Source: Prescottella defluvii (GTDB lineage Bacteria > Actinomycetota > Actinomycetes > Mycobacteriales > Mycobacteriaceae). Taken from it: 64,000 nucleotides of DNA. The stretch covers positions 5,599,872 through 5,663,871 of the forward strand of contig CP121458.1 of NCBI GenBank assembly GCA_029690005.1. The letters run 5' to 3'. This document shows positions 17,382 through 27,750 of this stretch, one piece after another. The notes below the pieces were generated by a model. That model saw nothing but the letters and a program-made list of their open reading frames with translations, was not told the origin of the DNA and ran no database searches. The position numbers and the translations under genes are program-made. The first letter of the stretch is position 1; every line of letters starts with the position of its first letter.

Positions 17382-19571
17382 TCAGCCGCGCGGCAGCCCC
17401 AGGAGGTGCTCGGCCGCGACCGTGAGCAGGATCTGCGTGGTGCCACCGGCGATCGACAGGCACCGCGTGTTGAGGAACTCCCGCGCGAGCGGACCCTCCA
17501 CCCAGCCGGCCTCACCCGCGAGCTCGACGGCGAACTCCGCGACGCCCTGGCGGTTGCGGACGCCGACGAGCTTGCGCACACTCGACGCCGGACCGGGGTC
17601 CTGACCGTCGAGCTGACGCAGCGTCGTGCGCAGCTCGAGCAGCGACCCGACGAGCGCCTCGGCGATCAGTGCGCCCAGGTGGTCGGCGGTCACGGCGTCC
17701 GGCTCGCCGGCCAGCTCGAGCAGTTCCTCGACCGCCTTACCGAGCGACGACCCGCCACTCATCGCGACCCGCTCGTTCGCCAGGGTCGTGCGGGCGAGCT
17801 TCCAGCCGCCGTTCACCTGCCCGACGACGCACTCGTCCGGGACGAACACGTCGTCGAGGAACACCTCGTTGAACAGCGCGTCGCCCGTGATCTCCCGCAG
17901 CGGCGAGATCCGGATGCCCGCGGTGCGCATGTCGAGCAGGAAGTACGTGATGCCCTTGTGCTTCGGCGCGTCCTTGTCGGTGCGGGCCAGGCAGATGCCC
18001 CAGTCGGCCTCGCGGGCGAGCGACGTCCACACCTTCTGCCCGTTCAGCTTCCAGCCGCCGTCGACCTTTTCGGCGGTGGTCCGCAGCGACGCCAGGTCCG
18101 AGCCCGCGCCGGGCTCGCTGAACAGCTGGCACCACGTGATCTCGCCGCGCAGCGTCTGCAGTGCGAAACGCTCGATCTGCTCGGGGCTGCCGTGCTCGAG
18201 GACGGTCGGCACGGCCCACCAGCCGATGACGAGGTCCGGACGGTCGACGCCGGCAGCGGCCATCTCCTCGGCGATCAGGATCTGCTCGGCAGCGCTCGCA
18301 CCGCGGCCGTACGGGCTCGGCCAATGCGGTGCCGCGTAACCCGACTCGGCGACCGCGACGCGGCGCTCGGCCTCCGGCACGGCCGCGAGAGCCGCCACGT
18401 CGTCGCGGATCGCGGCCCGCTCCGACTTCGAGCTCCGACAGGTCGATCGTCAGGTGTCGGCGGGCGCCGGCGCGGGTCAGCTCGGTCACCCGTGCGCGCC
18501 AGACGTTGCTGCCACCGAGGAACTGCTTGAGCGAGACCGCGCGGCGCAGGTAGAAGTGCGCGTCGTGCTCCCACGTGAACCCGATGCCGCCGAGGACCTG
18601 GATGCAGTCCTTGGCGTTCTGCACCGCGGCGTCGAGGGCGACCGCCGCGGCGACGGCGGCGGCGATCGGCAGTTCCGATTCCGCCGACCGGTCGGCGTCC
18701 GGATCCGGCAGCGCGTCCTCGGCCGCCACGGCCGCGTCCCACGCGACTGCGCGGGCCTGCTCGACCCGGCAGAGCATCTCCGCGCACAGGTGCTTGATGG
18801 CCTGGAACGAGCCGATCGGCTTGCCGAACTGCTCACGGATCTTGGCGTACTCGACCGCGGTGCGCAGGGTCCAGCCCGCGACACCGGCAGCCTCCGCGGC
18901 CGCGAGCGTCGCCGCGAGATCACGGACGAGTTCCGGTGCGATGCCGGCGACGACGCGGTCCGGGACACGACGACGCCCTCGCAGCGCACCCGCGCGGTGG
19001 CGCGGCTCTTGTCGAGGATGTCGAGCGGCTCGACCGTCAGTCCCGCTGCGCCACCGTCGATCAGGCACCACACGGTGTCACCGGCGGAGTCGCCGGTGCG
19101 AGCCGGCACGAGCACCGAGACGCCCGGCTCACCACCCAGAGCGTTGCCCGCGTCGCCGGTGAGGACCAGTCCGCCGTCCGCATCCGAGGTGGCGGACAGC
19201 GCCGGCGCGTCGAGCACGACAGCGATCGGCAGCTCGCCCTCCGCGATCTGTTCCGCCCACTGCTTCGCGGCGGCACCCGTGCCGCGCCCGAGCACCAGGC
19301 CGGCGAGCGCGGTGGGGAGAATTGGGCCACCCACAAGTTCGGTTGCGGCCTGTTCCAACATGGCGGCGAGGTCGACGATCTGCCCGCCGACGCCACCGAC
19401 CGATTCGGGAACCCCCACCGCGAACAGCCCCAGTTCGGCCATCGACGGCCACGACTGGCGCCAGAAATCAGCAGGTCCTTCGCGTAAAATAGCAACCGGG
19501 GTCGCGGAGCGGGCCCACGCCTGAATCGACTCCTGGACGGCCTTCTGTTCGTCGGTCGTGGCGATTGTCAC
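17382..19571 (-). CDS. fadE34: FadE34 (ChsE3), double acyl-CoA dehydrogenase, frameshifted twice
   Basis: About 729 residues after repair, made of two fused acyl-CoA dehydrogenase domains, as in Rv3573c (711 residues). Domain 1 (about 1-380) ends with QVLGGIGFTWEHDAHFYLRRA. Domain 2 has ITWCQLFSEPGAGSDLASLRTT, KLNGQKVWTSLA and the C-terminal SIAGGTTQILLTVAAEHLLGL. FadE34 dehydrogenates C24 and C22 cholesterol/cholate side-chain thioesters. Frame breaks lie at about 18962 (C4 to C3) and 18427 (extra T in a CTCGAG, joining IDLSELE/SERAAIRDD). The GTG at 19571 is 36 bases from a perfect KstR box shared with the divergent kstR. Without the frame repair the second domain would look like an independent gene starting at 18398. 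Confidence 0.9.
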
Positions 19572-19607
19572 AACGGCTACCCGCCTCTCATGGATGACAT
19601 TTTCATC

Positions 19608-19621
19608 TAGAACGTGTTCTA
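19608..19621. promoter_or_regulatory. KstR operator in the fadE34-kstR divergent promoter
   Basis: TAGAACGTGTTCTA is a perfect 14-base match to the palindromic KstR consensus TnnAACnnGTTnnA. It lies 36 bases from the fadE34 start and 43 bases from the kstR start, so one site serves repression of fadE34 and kstR autoregulation. Confidence 0.95.
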
Positions 19622-19664
19622 ATATGTTCGGCCGTCAAGAGTCAAGGCGTGAAGGAAACTGTCG

Positions 19665-20303
19665 ATGACCACCTCATCTCGATCCCGTTCTGCAGGGGGC
19701 CCGGTCTCGACCCTCAGCGACGACGATCTCAGCTCCAACGCTCAGCGCGAGCGTCGCAAGAGGATCCTCGACGCCACCCTCGCGCTGGCCTCCAAGGGCG
19801 GCTACGAGGCCGTGCAGATGCGTGCCGTGGCCGAGCGTGCGGACGTCGCCGTGGGCACCCTGTACCGCTACTTCCCGTCGAAGGTGCACCTGCTGGTGTC
19901 GGCCCTGGCGCGCGAGTTCGAGCGGATCGAGTCGAAGGGCAAGATCCCGCCGGGTCGCAGCCCGCTCGAGCGGATGCAGCTGATCCTGGGCCAGATCACC
20001 AAGGCGATGCAGCGCGATCCGCTCCTCACCGAGGCCATGACCCGTGCGTTCATGTTCGCCGATGCGTCGGCCGCCGCGGAGGTCGATCAGGTCGGCAAGC
20101 TCATGGACACGCTGTTCGCGCGCGCCATGACCGACGGCGTCCCCACCGAGGAGGAGCTGGCCGTCGCACGCGTCATCAGCGACGTGTGGCTGTCGAATCT
20201 GGTTGCGTGGCTCACCCGCCGCTCGTCGGCGACCGACGTCGCAAAGCGCCTGGAACTCACCGTCGAACTACTCCTCGGCGACGGGTCCAAGACCCCCGTC
20301 TGA
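19665..20303 (+). CDS. kstR: KstR, TetR-family repressor of cholesterol catabolism
   Basis: 212 residues, intact. After a short disordered N-terminus the HTH region reads RERRKRILDATLALASKGGYEAVQMRAVAERADVAVGTLYRYFPSKVHLLVSALAREFER, close to Rv3574. The ligand domain contains AMTRAFMFADASAAAEVD and VISDVWLSNLVAWLTRR, also typical. KstR represses the ring and side-chain genes for sterol catabolism and responds to CoA thioesters of early sterol intermediates. Location (divergent from fadE34), the perfect operator and sequence agree. The ATG at 19665 follows GAAGGAAA. Confidence 0.96.
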   Translation: MTTSSRSRSAGGPVSTLSDDDLSSNAQRERRKRILDATLALASKGGYEAVQMRAVAERADVAVGTLYRYFPSKVHLLVSALAREFERIESKGKIPPGRSPLERMQLILGQITKAMQRDPLLTEAMTRAFMFADASAAAEVDQVGKLMDTLFARAMTDGVPTEEELAVARVISDVWLSNLVAWLTRRSSATDVAKRLELTVELLLGDGSKTPV

Positions 20304-20371
20304 GCGACCGACGGCACTCTCGTGACCATCGCGACGCGCCAGCGCGGCGCTGATCGCTTAGGTTTGACACT

Positions 20372-22934
20372 GTGAGCGCTCTGGATCTGCCGATCGAACT
20401 CCGCCGGGCCCTGTCCACCGTGGCCCGGACCCCGCGCCTGCTGGTGGCGTCCGACTACGACGGCACGATGGCGCCCATCGTCAACGATCCGGAGAAGGCG
20501 TATCCGCACGCCGAGTCGGTGCGCGCCCTGCGTGCCCTCGCCGGACTCGCCGCCACGACCGCGGCGGTCATCTCCGGCCGCGCTCTCAAGGACCTCGCGA
20601 CGCTGTCGCGACTGCCGGTCGAGGTGCAGCTGGTCGGTAGCCACGGCTCGGAGTTCGACGTCGGATTCATCCACGCGATCGACGCGAACGCCCGCAAGCT
20701 GCTGCGCGAGGTCACCTCGGAGCTGTCCCGGATCGCGGACCTGCACCCCGGCGTGACCGTCGAGACCAAGCCGGCGAGCGCGGCGCTGCACGTGCGCAAC
20801 GCCAGCCCCGAGGTGGGCGCGAAGGCACTCGCCGCGGTGCACGCCGAGGCAGCACTGTGGACCGGCGTGCAGGTCACCGAGGGCAAGGCCGTCGTCGAAC
20901 TCGCCGTCATCGCCACCGACAAGGGCAACGCGCTCGACATCCTCCGACACCAGGAGGCGTCGACGGCCGCGGTCTTCTTCGGCGACGACGTCACCGACGA
21001 GAAGGCGTTCGGACGCCTCCAGGGTCCCGACGTCGGCATCAAGGTCGGCGAGGGCGATTCGCTCGCCGAGTACCGGGTCGGCTCCACCGAGGACGTCGCC
21101 GCCGCGCTGGCGTTCCTGCTCGAGGAGCGACGCACGTGGCTCTCCGGGGCCGACGCCCCGCCCATCGAGCGCCTGACGATGCTCGCGAACCCGCGCACGG
21201 TCGCGCTCATCACGCCCGACGCGAACATGACGTGGATGTGTCACCCCGAGCCGGACTCGGCCGCGGTGTTCGCCCACCTGCTCGGCGGTATCGAGGCCGG
21301 TCATTTCAGCGTCGGCCCGCAGCGCGAGGCGCTGCCGCTGAGCCAGCAGTACATCGACGGCACCATGACGGTACAGACCCGCTGGGCCAGCCTCACGGTC
21401 ACCGACTACCTGCCGCACGACGTCCAGCCGAGCCGCACCGACCTCACGCGCGTCATCACGGGCCGCGCGAAGGCGGTCGTCAGCTTCGCGCCCCGGCCGG
21501 AGTTCGGTCAGGTCCCGGTCCAGCTCGAGCCGGACACCGACGGCCTGCGGGTCTTCGGCACCAACGAGCCGATGGTGCTGCGCTCCCCCGGCGTCCGCTG
21601 GAACATCACCACCGACGGCACGCAGCAGACGGCGCACGCCGTCGTCGACCCGTCGCAGGGCCCAGTGGTTCTCGAACTGCGTTGCGGCACAGAGGATCTG
21701 AGCCCTTCACTAATCTCCGAGCCGGAACGCCGGGAGATCGCCGAATCGTACTGGCGGGACTGGGTGAACACGCTCGACCTGCCGCCACTCAAACCCGATC
21801 TCATGAAGCGATCGGCTCTCACGCTGCGCGGGCTGGTGCACGCGCCGAGCGGATCGATCCTCGCGGCGGCCACGACGTCGTTGCCCGAGGAGATCGGCGG
21901 CGTCCGCAACTGGGACTACCGCTACTGCTGGCTGCGGGACGCGGCGCTGACGGCGTCGGCGCTGGTGAGCCTCGGCTCGCTCGGGGAGGCCGAGGGCTAC
22001 CTCGAGTGGGTGCACGGCGTGCTCGAGACGCTGCACGGCCCGGAGCGGCTGCACCCGCTGTACACGCTGTACGGCACCGGCCTGCCGCCGGAGGCCGTGA
22101 TCGATTCGCTGCCCGGATATGCGGGATCCCGTCCGGTGCGCGTCGGCAACGCCGCGAACCAGCAGGTCCAGCTGGACGTCTTCGGCCCTGATCGTCGACC
22201 TGATCTCGAACCTGGCGCACGCGCGGGAGAAGAAGGGCATCACGGGAATCGACGCACTCACCGACCGCGACTGGGAACTCGTGTCCGCGATGGTCGAGGC
22301 GGTCGAGCGGCGCTGGAGCGAACCCGACCACGGCATCTGGGAGATCCGCGACAACCCGCGTCACCACGTGTACTCGAAGGTGATGGGCTGGCTCACGATC
22401 GACCGGGCCCTGACACTGGCCGAGAACTTCGGCCGCAAGGCCGGCGAGGGATGGGCGGCGCTGCGCAGCGAGATCGCCGAGGAGGTCACCGAGAAGGGTT
22501 GGAACGCGGACGTCGAGTCGTACACCGCGGCCTACGACGGCACCGACCTCGACGCGGCGACGCTGCACATCGGGCTGTCCGGGCTGATCGACCCGATGGA
22601 CGAGCGGTTCGCCGCGACCGTCGTCGCGACGGAGCGGGAACTGCGCAGCGGGTCGACCGTGTACCGATACCACCACGACGACGGGCTGCCGGGCATCGAG
22701 GGTGGATTCCACCTGTGCGCCGCGTGGTTGGTGGAGGCGTACCTGCTGATCGGGCAGCGTTCCGACGCCGAGGCGCTCTTCAAGCAGTTGGTGAGCGCGG
22801 CGGGGCCCACCGGCCTGCTGGCCGAGGAGTACGACCCGGTCGCCGAGCGCTCACTGGGCAATCACCCGCAGGCGTACAGCCACCTCGGCCTGCTGCGGTG
22901 CGCGCAGCTGCTGAGCGCCGACGCCCAGCGGTAG
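20372..22934 (+). CDS. Trehalose-6-phosphate phosphatase fused to GH15 glycoside hydrolase, frameshifted
   Basis: About 854 residues after repair. Residues 1-270 form a HAD-type trehalose-phosphatase: DYDGTMAPIVND (motif I), VISGRALKDL, GSHGSEF and FFGDDVTDEKAF (motif IV). The rest is a GH15 (glucoamylase/trehalase) module: an N-terminal beta domain, then NWDYRYCWLRDAALTASAL, NAANQQVQLDVFG and C-terminal LGNHPQAYSHLGLLR. OtsB makes trehalose, while mycobacterial GH15 trehalases hydrolyse it, so the fusion may couple synthesis and turnover or the GH15 part may act on another glucoside. The frame breaks at about 22187 (two bases missing, or one extra). The GTG start is 68 bases after kstR. A trehalose synthase (otsA) is not in the window. 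Confidence 0.86.
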
Positions 22935-22961
22935 GACGGAGAAGCGGGGCCCCGCTCCGGC

Positions 22962-24053
22962 CTAGGGCTCGGGCGGGGCGGCCGCGGTGTGGCCGCGCAC
23001 CAGTTCGGTCTCGAGCATCTCGACGGTCGTGACGCCGGAGTCCGAGCCCGACATCAGCATCGCGCCGGCGCGTCGGCCCTTGTCCTCCTGCGGCTGGCGC
23101 ACGGTGGTCAGGCCCTCGCGCAGCGCCTCCTCGATGCCGTCGAAACCGGTGATCGACAGCCGCCCCGGGACGTCGACGCCCTCGCACCGCGCCCAGTCCA
23201 GTGCGCCGAGCGCGAGGACGTCGGTGGTGCACACGAGCGCGGTGATGCGGGGGTTGACGGCGAGCGCCTGCGCCGCCGCGGAATGTCCGGCCTGCGCGGT
23301 GTGCTCGAAGCGTTCGACGACGGTGAGCGACGCGGGATCCAGGCCGGCATCCTCCACCGCGTCTCGGACGCCGGCGATACGCTCGCGCTGGACGTGGAAG
23401 TTCGGGGCGTGCAGGCGCTCACCCTCGACCACGCCGTCGGAGCGGTCGCGGTCGAGTCGCATGCACAGCACACCGATCTCCCTGTGCCCCAGCGAGATCA
23501 GATAGTCGGCAACCTTGCGCATCGCACCGCGGTCGTCGATGCCGACGAGCGAGGCCCCCGACATCCCGCGCGGCTGGTCGCAGATGACGGTCGGCAGGTG
23601 CCGTTCGCGCACCGCGGCCAGGTACGGATCGTCGTCGGCGACGGAGTACACGACGAAGCCGTCGACACCGGCCTGTTGAACCACCGCGGCGGCCTCGACG
23701 TCGTCGCGGCCCGGGCCAGCGGGAATGAGGAGCAGACCCTGCCCCGCCGCCTCGCACGATTCGGTGAGGCCGGCGAGGAAGCTCATCGCGGCCGGATCGC
23801 GGAACGAGTAGCTGAGCGCCTCGGTGAGCAGGAGGCCGACGGCGCCCGCGCGGCGGGTTCGTAGCGAGCGGGCCACCGGGTCGGGACCGGGATAGCCGCG
23901 CCGCTTGGCGGCGAGCAGCACCCGTTCACGCAACTCCGCCGACAGCTGGTCGGGCCGGTTGTAGGCGTTGGAGACGGTCGTCCGCGAAACCTTGAGTTCG
24001 GCGGCGAGCGACGCCAGAGTCGCCTGGCGGCGTGGCTGAGGAGACCTTGGCAT
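22962..24053 (-). CDS. LacI-family transcriptional regulator
   Basis: 363 residues, intact. The N-terminal HTH is ATLASLAAELKVSRTTVSNAYNRPDQLSAELRERVLLAAKRRGYPG followed by a periplasmic-binding-protein-like ligand domain ending ITGFDGIEEALREGLTTVRQP. It occupies the position of Rv3575c relative to kstR in M. tuberculosis. It converges on the trehalose-phosphatase/GH15 gene and diverges from the metal ABC operon. A LacI-type palindrome at 24175-24187 lies upstream of it. The ligand is not identifiable, a sugar being usual for the family. Confidence 0.9.
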   Translation of the reverse strand: MPRSPQPRRQATLASLAAELKVSRTTVSNAYNRPDQLSAELRERVLLAAKRRGYPGPDPVARSLRTRRAGAVGLLLTEALSYSFRDPAAMSFLAGLTESCEAAGQGLLLIPAGPGRDDVEAAAVVQQAGVDGFVVYSVADDDPYLAAVRERHLPTVICDQPRGMSGASLVGIDDRGAMRKVADYLISLGHREIGVLCMRLDRDRSDGVVEGERLHAPNFHVQRERIAGVRDAVEDAGLDPASLTVVERFEHTAQAGHSAAAQALAVNPRITALVCTTDVLALGALDWARCEGVDVPGRLSITGFDGIEEALREGLTTVRQPQEDKGRRAGAMLMSGSDSGVTTVEMLETELVRGHTAAAPPEP

Positions 24054-24174
24054 AACGGGACGGTAGCGGTTCGAGGGCCGCTGGGCGAACTGGGACGCGC
24101 GCTTGACACGAACTGACGAAGATGTGACGAGACCTGCGCGTTCACGACCTGCAGACTTCCGCTAAAGTGTAAAC

Positions 24175-24187
24175 GGAAACGGTTACC
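24175..24187. promoter_or_regulatory. LacI-type operator in the lacI/znuA divergent region
   Basis: GGAAACGGTTACC is an imperfect odd palindrome (GG-w-AAC-s-GTT-w-CC), the usual form of LacI-family sites. It lies about 60 bases before the ABC operon and 120 bases before the LacI start. It may control lacI itself, the importer or both. I do not see a Zur-like consensus in this gap. Confidence 0.5.
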
Positions 24188-24247
24188 AATAGCGTTTAGG
24201 GCCGGTTCCGGCCAGTGTCGTCTCGAAGTTGTGACCAGGAGAAAATT

Positions 24248-25209
24248 GTGCGCATGTCCCGCCAATCCCGTACTTTGCGTTCGGCCGCGGCGGCCGTCGG
24301 CGTGGCCCTCGCCGCGGTGACACTGACCGCGTGCGGGAGCTCTCCCGGCTCCGACGGCAAGATCCGCGTCGTCGCGTCCACCAACGTGTGGGGCAGCGTC
24401 GCGCAGGCCGTCGCGGGCGACCGGCTCGAGGTCACCTCGATCATCGATGCGCCGTCCGCCGACCCGCACTCGTACGAGGCCAGCCCCGCCGACGCCGCGA
24501 AGATCACCGACGCGTCGCTGGTCGTCCTCAACGGCGGCGGCTACGACCAGTTCGTCGAGGACATCCTCGGCACGGCCGGCGCCAGCCCACCGTCGACGCG
24601 TTCGAGCTGTACGAGGCGCAGACCGGCACGCACACCGACACCGCGGAGTCCCACAGCCACGACGGTCACGATCATGGTTCCGTCAACGAGCACGTCTGGT
24701 ACGACATGCCCACCGTCGACGCGACCGCGACCGCGATCGCCGAGCAGCTCGGCAAGCTCGATCCCGAGGGCGCCGACACCTACACCCGCAACGCCGAGGC
24801 GTTCCGCACGCAGCTGCGCGAGGTGTCGGCCACGACGGCCGGAATCGCGTCCGCACACCGCGACGCCCCGATCGCACAGACCGAGCCGATCGCGCACTAC
24901 CTGGTGCAGGCCGCGTCGCTGACCGACCTCACGCCCGCCGCATTCACCAGCGCGGTCGAGAACGGCACCGACCCTTCGCCCGCGTCGATCGCCGAGACCC
25001 GGCAGCTGTTCTCCGACAAGAAGGTCCGCGCCCTCGTCTACAACATCCAGACCGAGGACAAGGTCACCCGGAACATGCGTGAGACCGCGCAGGCCGCCGG
25101 CATCCCCGTCGTCGAGGTCACCGAAACCCTGCCCGAGGGCATGGACTTCGTGCAGTGGCAGACCCGGGCTGCGCAGTCGCTCGCCGACGCCCTGAACTCC
25201 GCATCATGA
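24248..25209 (+). CDS. znuA: Zinc/manganese ABC transporter substrate-binding lipoprotein (ZnuA-like), frameshifted
   Basis: About 320 residues after repair. The lipoprotein signal ends LAAVTLTACGSS (Cys at about 27-29). The cluster A-1 fold reads IRVVASTNVWGSVAQAV, with ADPHSYEASPADAAKI (metal His) and a histidine-rich loop THTDTAESHSHDGHDHGSVNEHVWYDMP typical of zinc-binding ZnuA/AdcA proteins. Frame break at about 24588 (C4 to C3; GTAGASP/TVDAFELYE). GTG at 24248 has AGGAGA five bases upstream; ATG 24254 is an alternative. The stop overlaps the ATPase start (ATGA), marking one operon. Confidence 0.85.
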
Positions 25210-26078
25210 GCACAGCGAGCATCCTGACGACCGATACCACCCCGCCCGCCGTCGAACTGCGCGACGCGCGCCTGGCGTTCGGCGACCGCACCCTGTGGTC
25301 GAACCTGAACCTGGCCGTGCAGCAGGGCGAGTTCATCGCCGTCCTCGGCCCCAACGGGTCGGGCAAGACGTCGCTGCTCAAGGTGCTGCTCGGGCAGCTC
25401 GCGCCGACGTCGGGCACGGTCCGGATCGCCGGAACACCCGCGAAGACCGGGAACGCGAACGTCGGGTACGTGCCGCAGCAGAAGTCGCTCGACGACGGCC
25501 TGCCGCTGCGCGGGCGCGACCTCGTCGGACTCGGCGTCGACGGACACCGCTGGGGCACCGGTCTACTGGGACGGGCCAAGCGGCGCGCGATCGTCGACTC
25601 CGCCATTGCCCAGGTGGGCGCGCAGGCCTACGCCGACGCCCCGATCGGGTCGATGTCCGGCGGCGAGCAGCAGCGGCTGCGGATCGCGCAGGCCCTCGTC
25701 GGTGACCCCAAGGTGCTGCTCTGCGACGAGCCGTTGCTCAGCCTCGACCTCGCGAACCAGCACCGTGTCTCCGAGCTGATCGACCGGCGGCGCCGCGAAC
25801 ACGACACCGCCGTCCTGTTCGTCACCCACGAGATCAACCCGATCCTGCCGCTCGTCGACCGCGTGCTCTACCTCGTCGACGGCCAGTTCAAGATCGGCAC
25901 CCCCGAGGAGGTCATGACCTCCGAGGTGCTGTCCGAGCTGTACCGCACCGACGTCGAGGTGCTGCACGTGCGCGGCCGGCTCGTCGTCGTCGGAACCGGC
26001 GACACCATCGATGCGCTCGGCAGCGGCGGCGGGCCGCGCCCCGGCGAGGGCGTCCACCACACCGAGGACCACGCATGA
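25206..26078 (+). CDS. znuC: Metal ABC transporter ATPase (ZnuC-like)
   Basis: 290 residues, intact. Walker A GPNGSGKTSL (about 58), signature SGGEQQRLRIAQALVGDP (about 157), Walker B VLLCDEPLLSLDLA and switch His in LFVTHEIN. The C-terminal extension past the ATPase core carries VLHVRGRLVVVG. Overlaps by four bases both znuA and the permease gene, so all three subunits are coupled. It provides ATP hydrolysis for import of Zn2+ or Mn2+. Confidence 0.9.
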   Translation: MSTASILTTDTTPPAVELRDARLAFGDRTLWSNLNLAVQQGEFIAVLGPNGSGKTSLLKVLLGQLAPTSGTVRIAGTPAKTGNANVGYVPQQKSLDDGLPLRGRDLVGLGVDGHRWGTGLLGRAKRRAIVDSAIAQVGAQAYADAPIGSMSGGEQQRLRIAQALVGDPKVLLCDEPLLSLDLANQHRVSELIDRRRREHDTAVLFVTHEINPILPLVDRVLYLVDGQFKIGTPEEVMTSEVLSELYRTDVEVLHVRGRLVVVGTGDTIDALGSGGGPRPGEGVHHTEDHA

Positions 26079-26973
26079 GCAACAAGTTCACCGAGGCGAT
26101 GTCGCACCTGCTCGACTTCTCCGCGACCGCCGATCTGCTGCAGTACGACTTCGTCCAGCAGGCCCTGATCGCCGGCGCGATCCTGGGCCTGCTCGCCGGC
26201 GTGATCGGCCCGCTGATCGTCAGCCGGCAGATGTCGTTCGCGGTCCACGGGACGTCGGAGCTGTCGCTGACCGGTGCGTCGGCGGCGCTGCTGATCGGCG
26301 TCGGCGTCGGGATCGGTGCCGTCGTCGGATCCGTCATCGCGGCGGTGCTGTTCGGTCTGCTGGGAACCAAGGCGCGGGAACGCGATTCGGTGATCGGCGT
26401 GATCATGGCATTCGGCCTCGGCCTGTCGGTGCTGTTCCTGTGGGCCTACGACGGCCGCGCCGGCACCAGCTTCTCGCTGCTGGTGGGACAGATCGTCGCG
26501 CCCGGCAACTCGGGCCTGGCGCTGCTGCTCCTGTGCGCCGTCGTCGTGCTCGGCACGCTGTCGGTGATCTACCGCCCGTTGCTGTTCGCCAGCACCGACC
26601 CCGAGGTGGCCGCCGCCCGTGGCGTCCCGGTGCGGGGCCTGTCGATCGTGTTCGCGGTCCTGGTCGGCATCACCGCCGCGATGGGCGTCCAGATCGTCGG
26701 CGCACTGCTCGTGATGGCGCTGCTGATCACCCGGCCGCCGCGGCCGCGCAGATCACCGCGAGCCCGCTGCGCGCGACCGTGCTCGCGGTCGTGTTCGCCG
26801 AACTCGCCGCCGTCGGAGGCATCCTGCTCTCCCTCGCACCCGGCGTGCCGGTGTCGACGTTCGTCACCACCATCTCGTTCGTGATCTACCTGGTGTGCCG
26901 AGCGATCGGATCGGCCCGGCGCCGGTCGGCGGGACGCGTCGTCGTCCCGGCCGGGGAGCACGTCCACGCCTGA
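26075..26973 (+). CDS. znuB: Metal ABC transporter permease (ZnuB-like), frameshifted
   Basis: About 299 residues after repair, with seven to eight membrane segments. ABC-3 family features: GPLIVSRQMSFAVHGTSELSLTGASAALLIG and the later ARGVPVRGLSIVFAVLVGITAAMGVQIVGALLVMALLITP. The frame breaks at about 26731 (C4 to C3), after which AAAAAQITASPLRATVLAVVF continues in the next frame. Membrane partner of the ATPase and ZnuA-like binding protein; starts within the znuC stop codon. Confidence 0.85.
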
Positions 26974-26993
26974 AGCGGCCGAGGATCTAGATT

Positions 26994-27750
26994 GTGGCGG
27001 TGATCGATCTCAACAGCGACCTGGGCGAGAGCTTCGGCGCGTGGACCCTCGGCGACGACGCGGCGATGCTCGATCTCGTCACGAGTGCGAATGTCGCCGG
27101 CGGGTTCCACGCCGGTGATCCGGCCACGCTGCTGCGCACGTGCCACGATGCGGCCGAGCGGAGCGTGCGGATCGGCGCGCAGGTCGGCTACCGCGACCTC
27201 GCCGGGTTCGGGCGCCGGTTCATCGACGTGGCCCAGGCGGACCTGACCGCCGACGTGATCTACCAGATCGGTGCGCTCGACGCGTTGGCCCGGACCGCAG
27301 GATCGTCCGTCACGTACGTCAAGCCGCACGGCGCGCTGTACAACGCGATCGTCCACCACCGCGACCAGGCCCGCGCAGTCGTCGACGCCGTGCGGGCGGT
27401 GAACCCGTCGCTGCCGGTGCTCGGCCTTCCCGGATCGGTCTTCCTCGAGGAGGCCGAGGCCGCCGGATTGCGCACCGTAGCTGAGGCGTTCGCCGACCGC
27501 GCCTACACGCCGGAGGGCACGCTGGTCCCCGCACCCAACCGGGCGCGGTCGTGCACGACCCCGACACCGTTGCGGCACGGGTGCTGCAGCTCGTCACCAC
27601 CGGGACGATCGAGGCGGTCGACGGCACTCGGATCGCGGTGCCGGCGGAGACGATCTGCGTGCACGGTGACACCCAGCCGCCGTCGAGATGGCCGCCGCCA
27701 TCCGCAAGCTGCTCGACGACGAGAAGATCCACGTGAAACCGTTCGTGTGA
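26994..27750 (+). CDS. pxpA: 5-oxoprolinase subunit PxpA (LamB/YcsF family), frameshifted twice
   Basis: About 252 residues after repair, the family's normal size. N-terminal IDLNSDLGESFGAW and SANVAGGFHAGDP are hallmark YcsF motifs, with VTYVKPHGALYN and C-terminal CVHGDTP. PxpA acts with PxpB and PxpC in ATP-dependent cleavage of 5-oxoproline to glutamate. Frame breaks lie at about 27529 (C5 to C4) and 27673 (C4 to C3). GTG start at 26994 is 20 bases downstream of the ABC permease. The stop overlaps the pxpB start (TGATG). Confidence 0.88.

Noticed and set aside
17382..18398. Separate acyl-CoA dehydrogenase gene starting at 18398
   Set aside because: It lacks the N-terminal helical part of the domain, which continues upstream after removing one extra base. 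Together with the preceding domain it matches two-domain FadE34.
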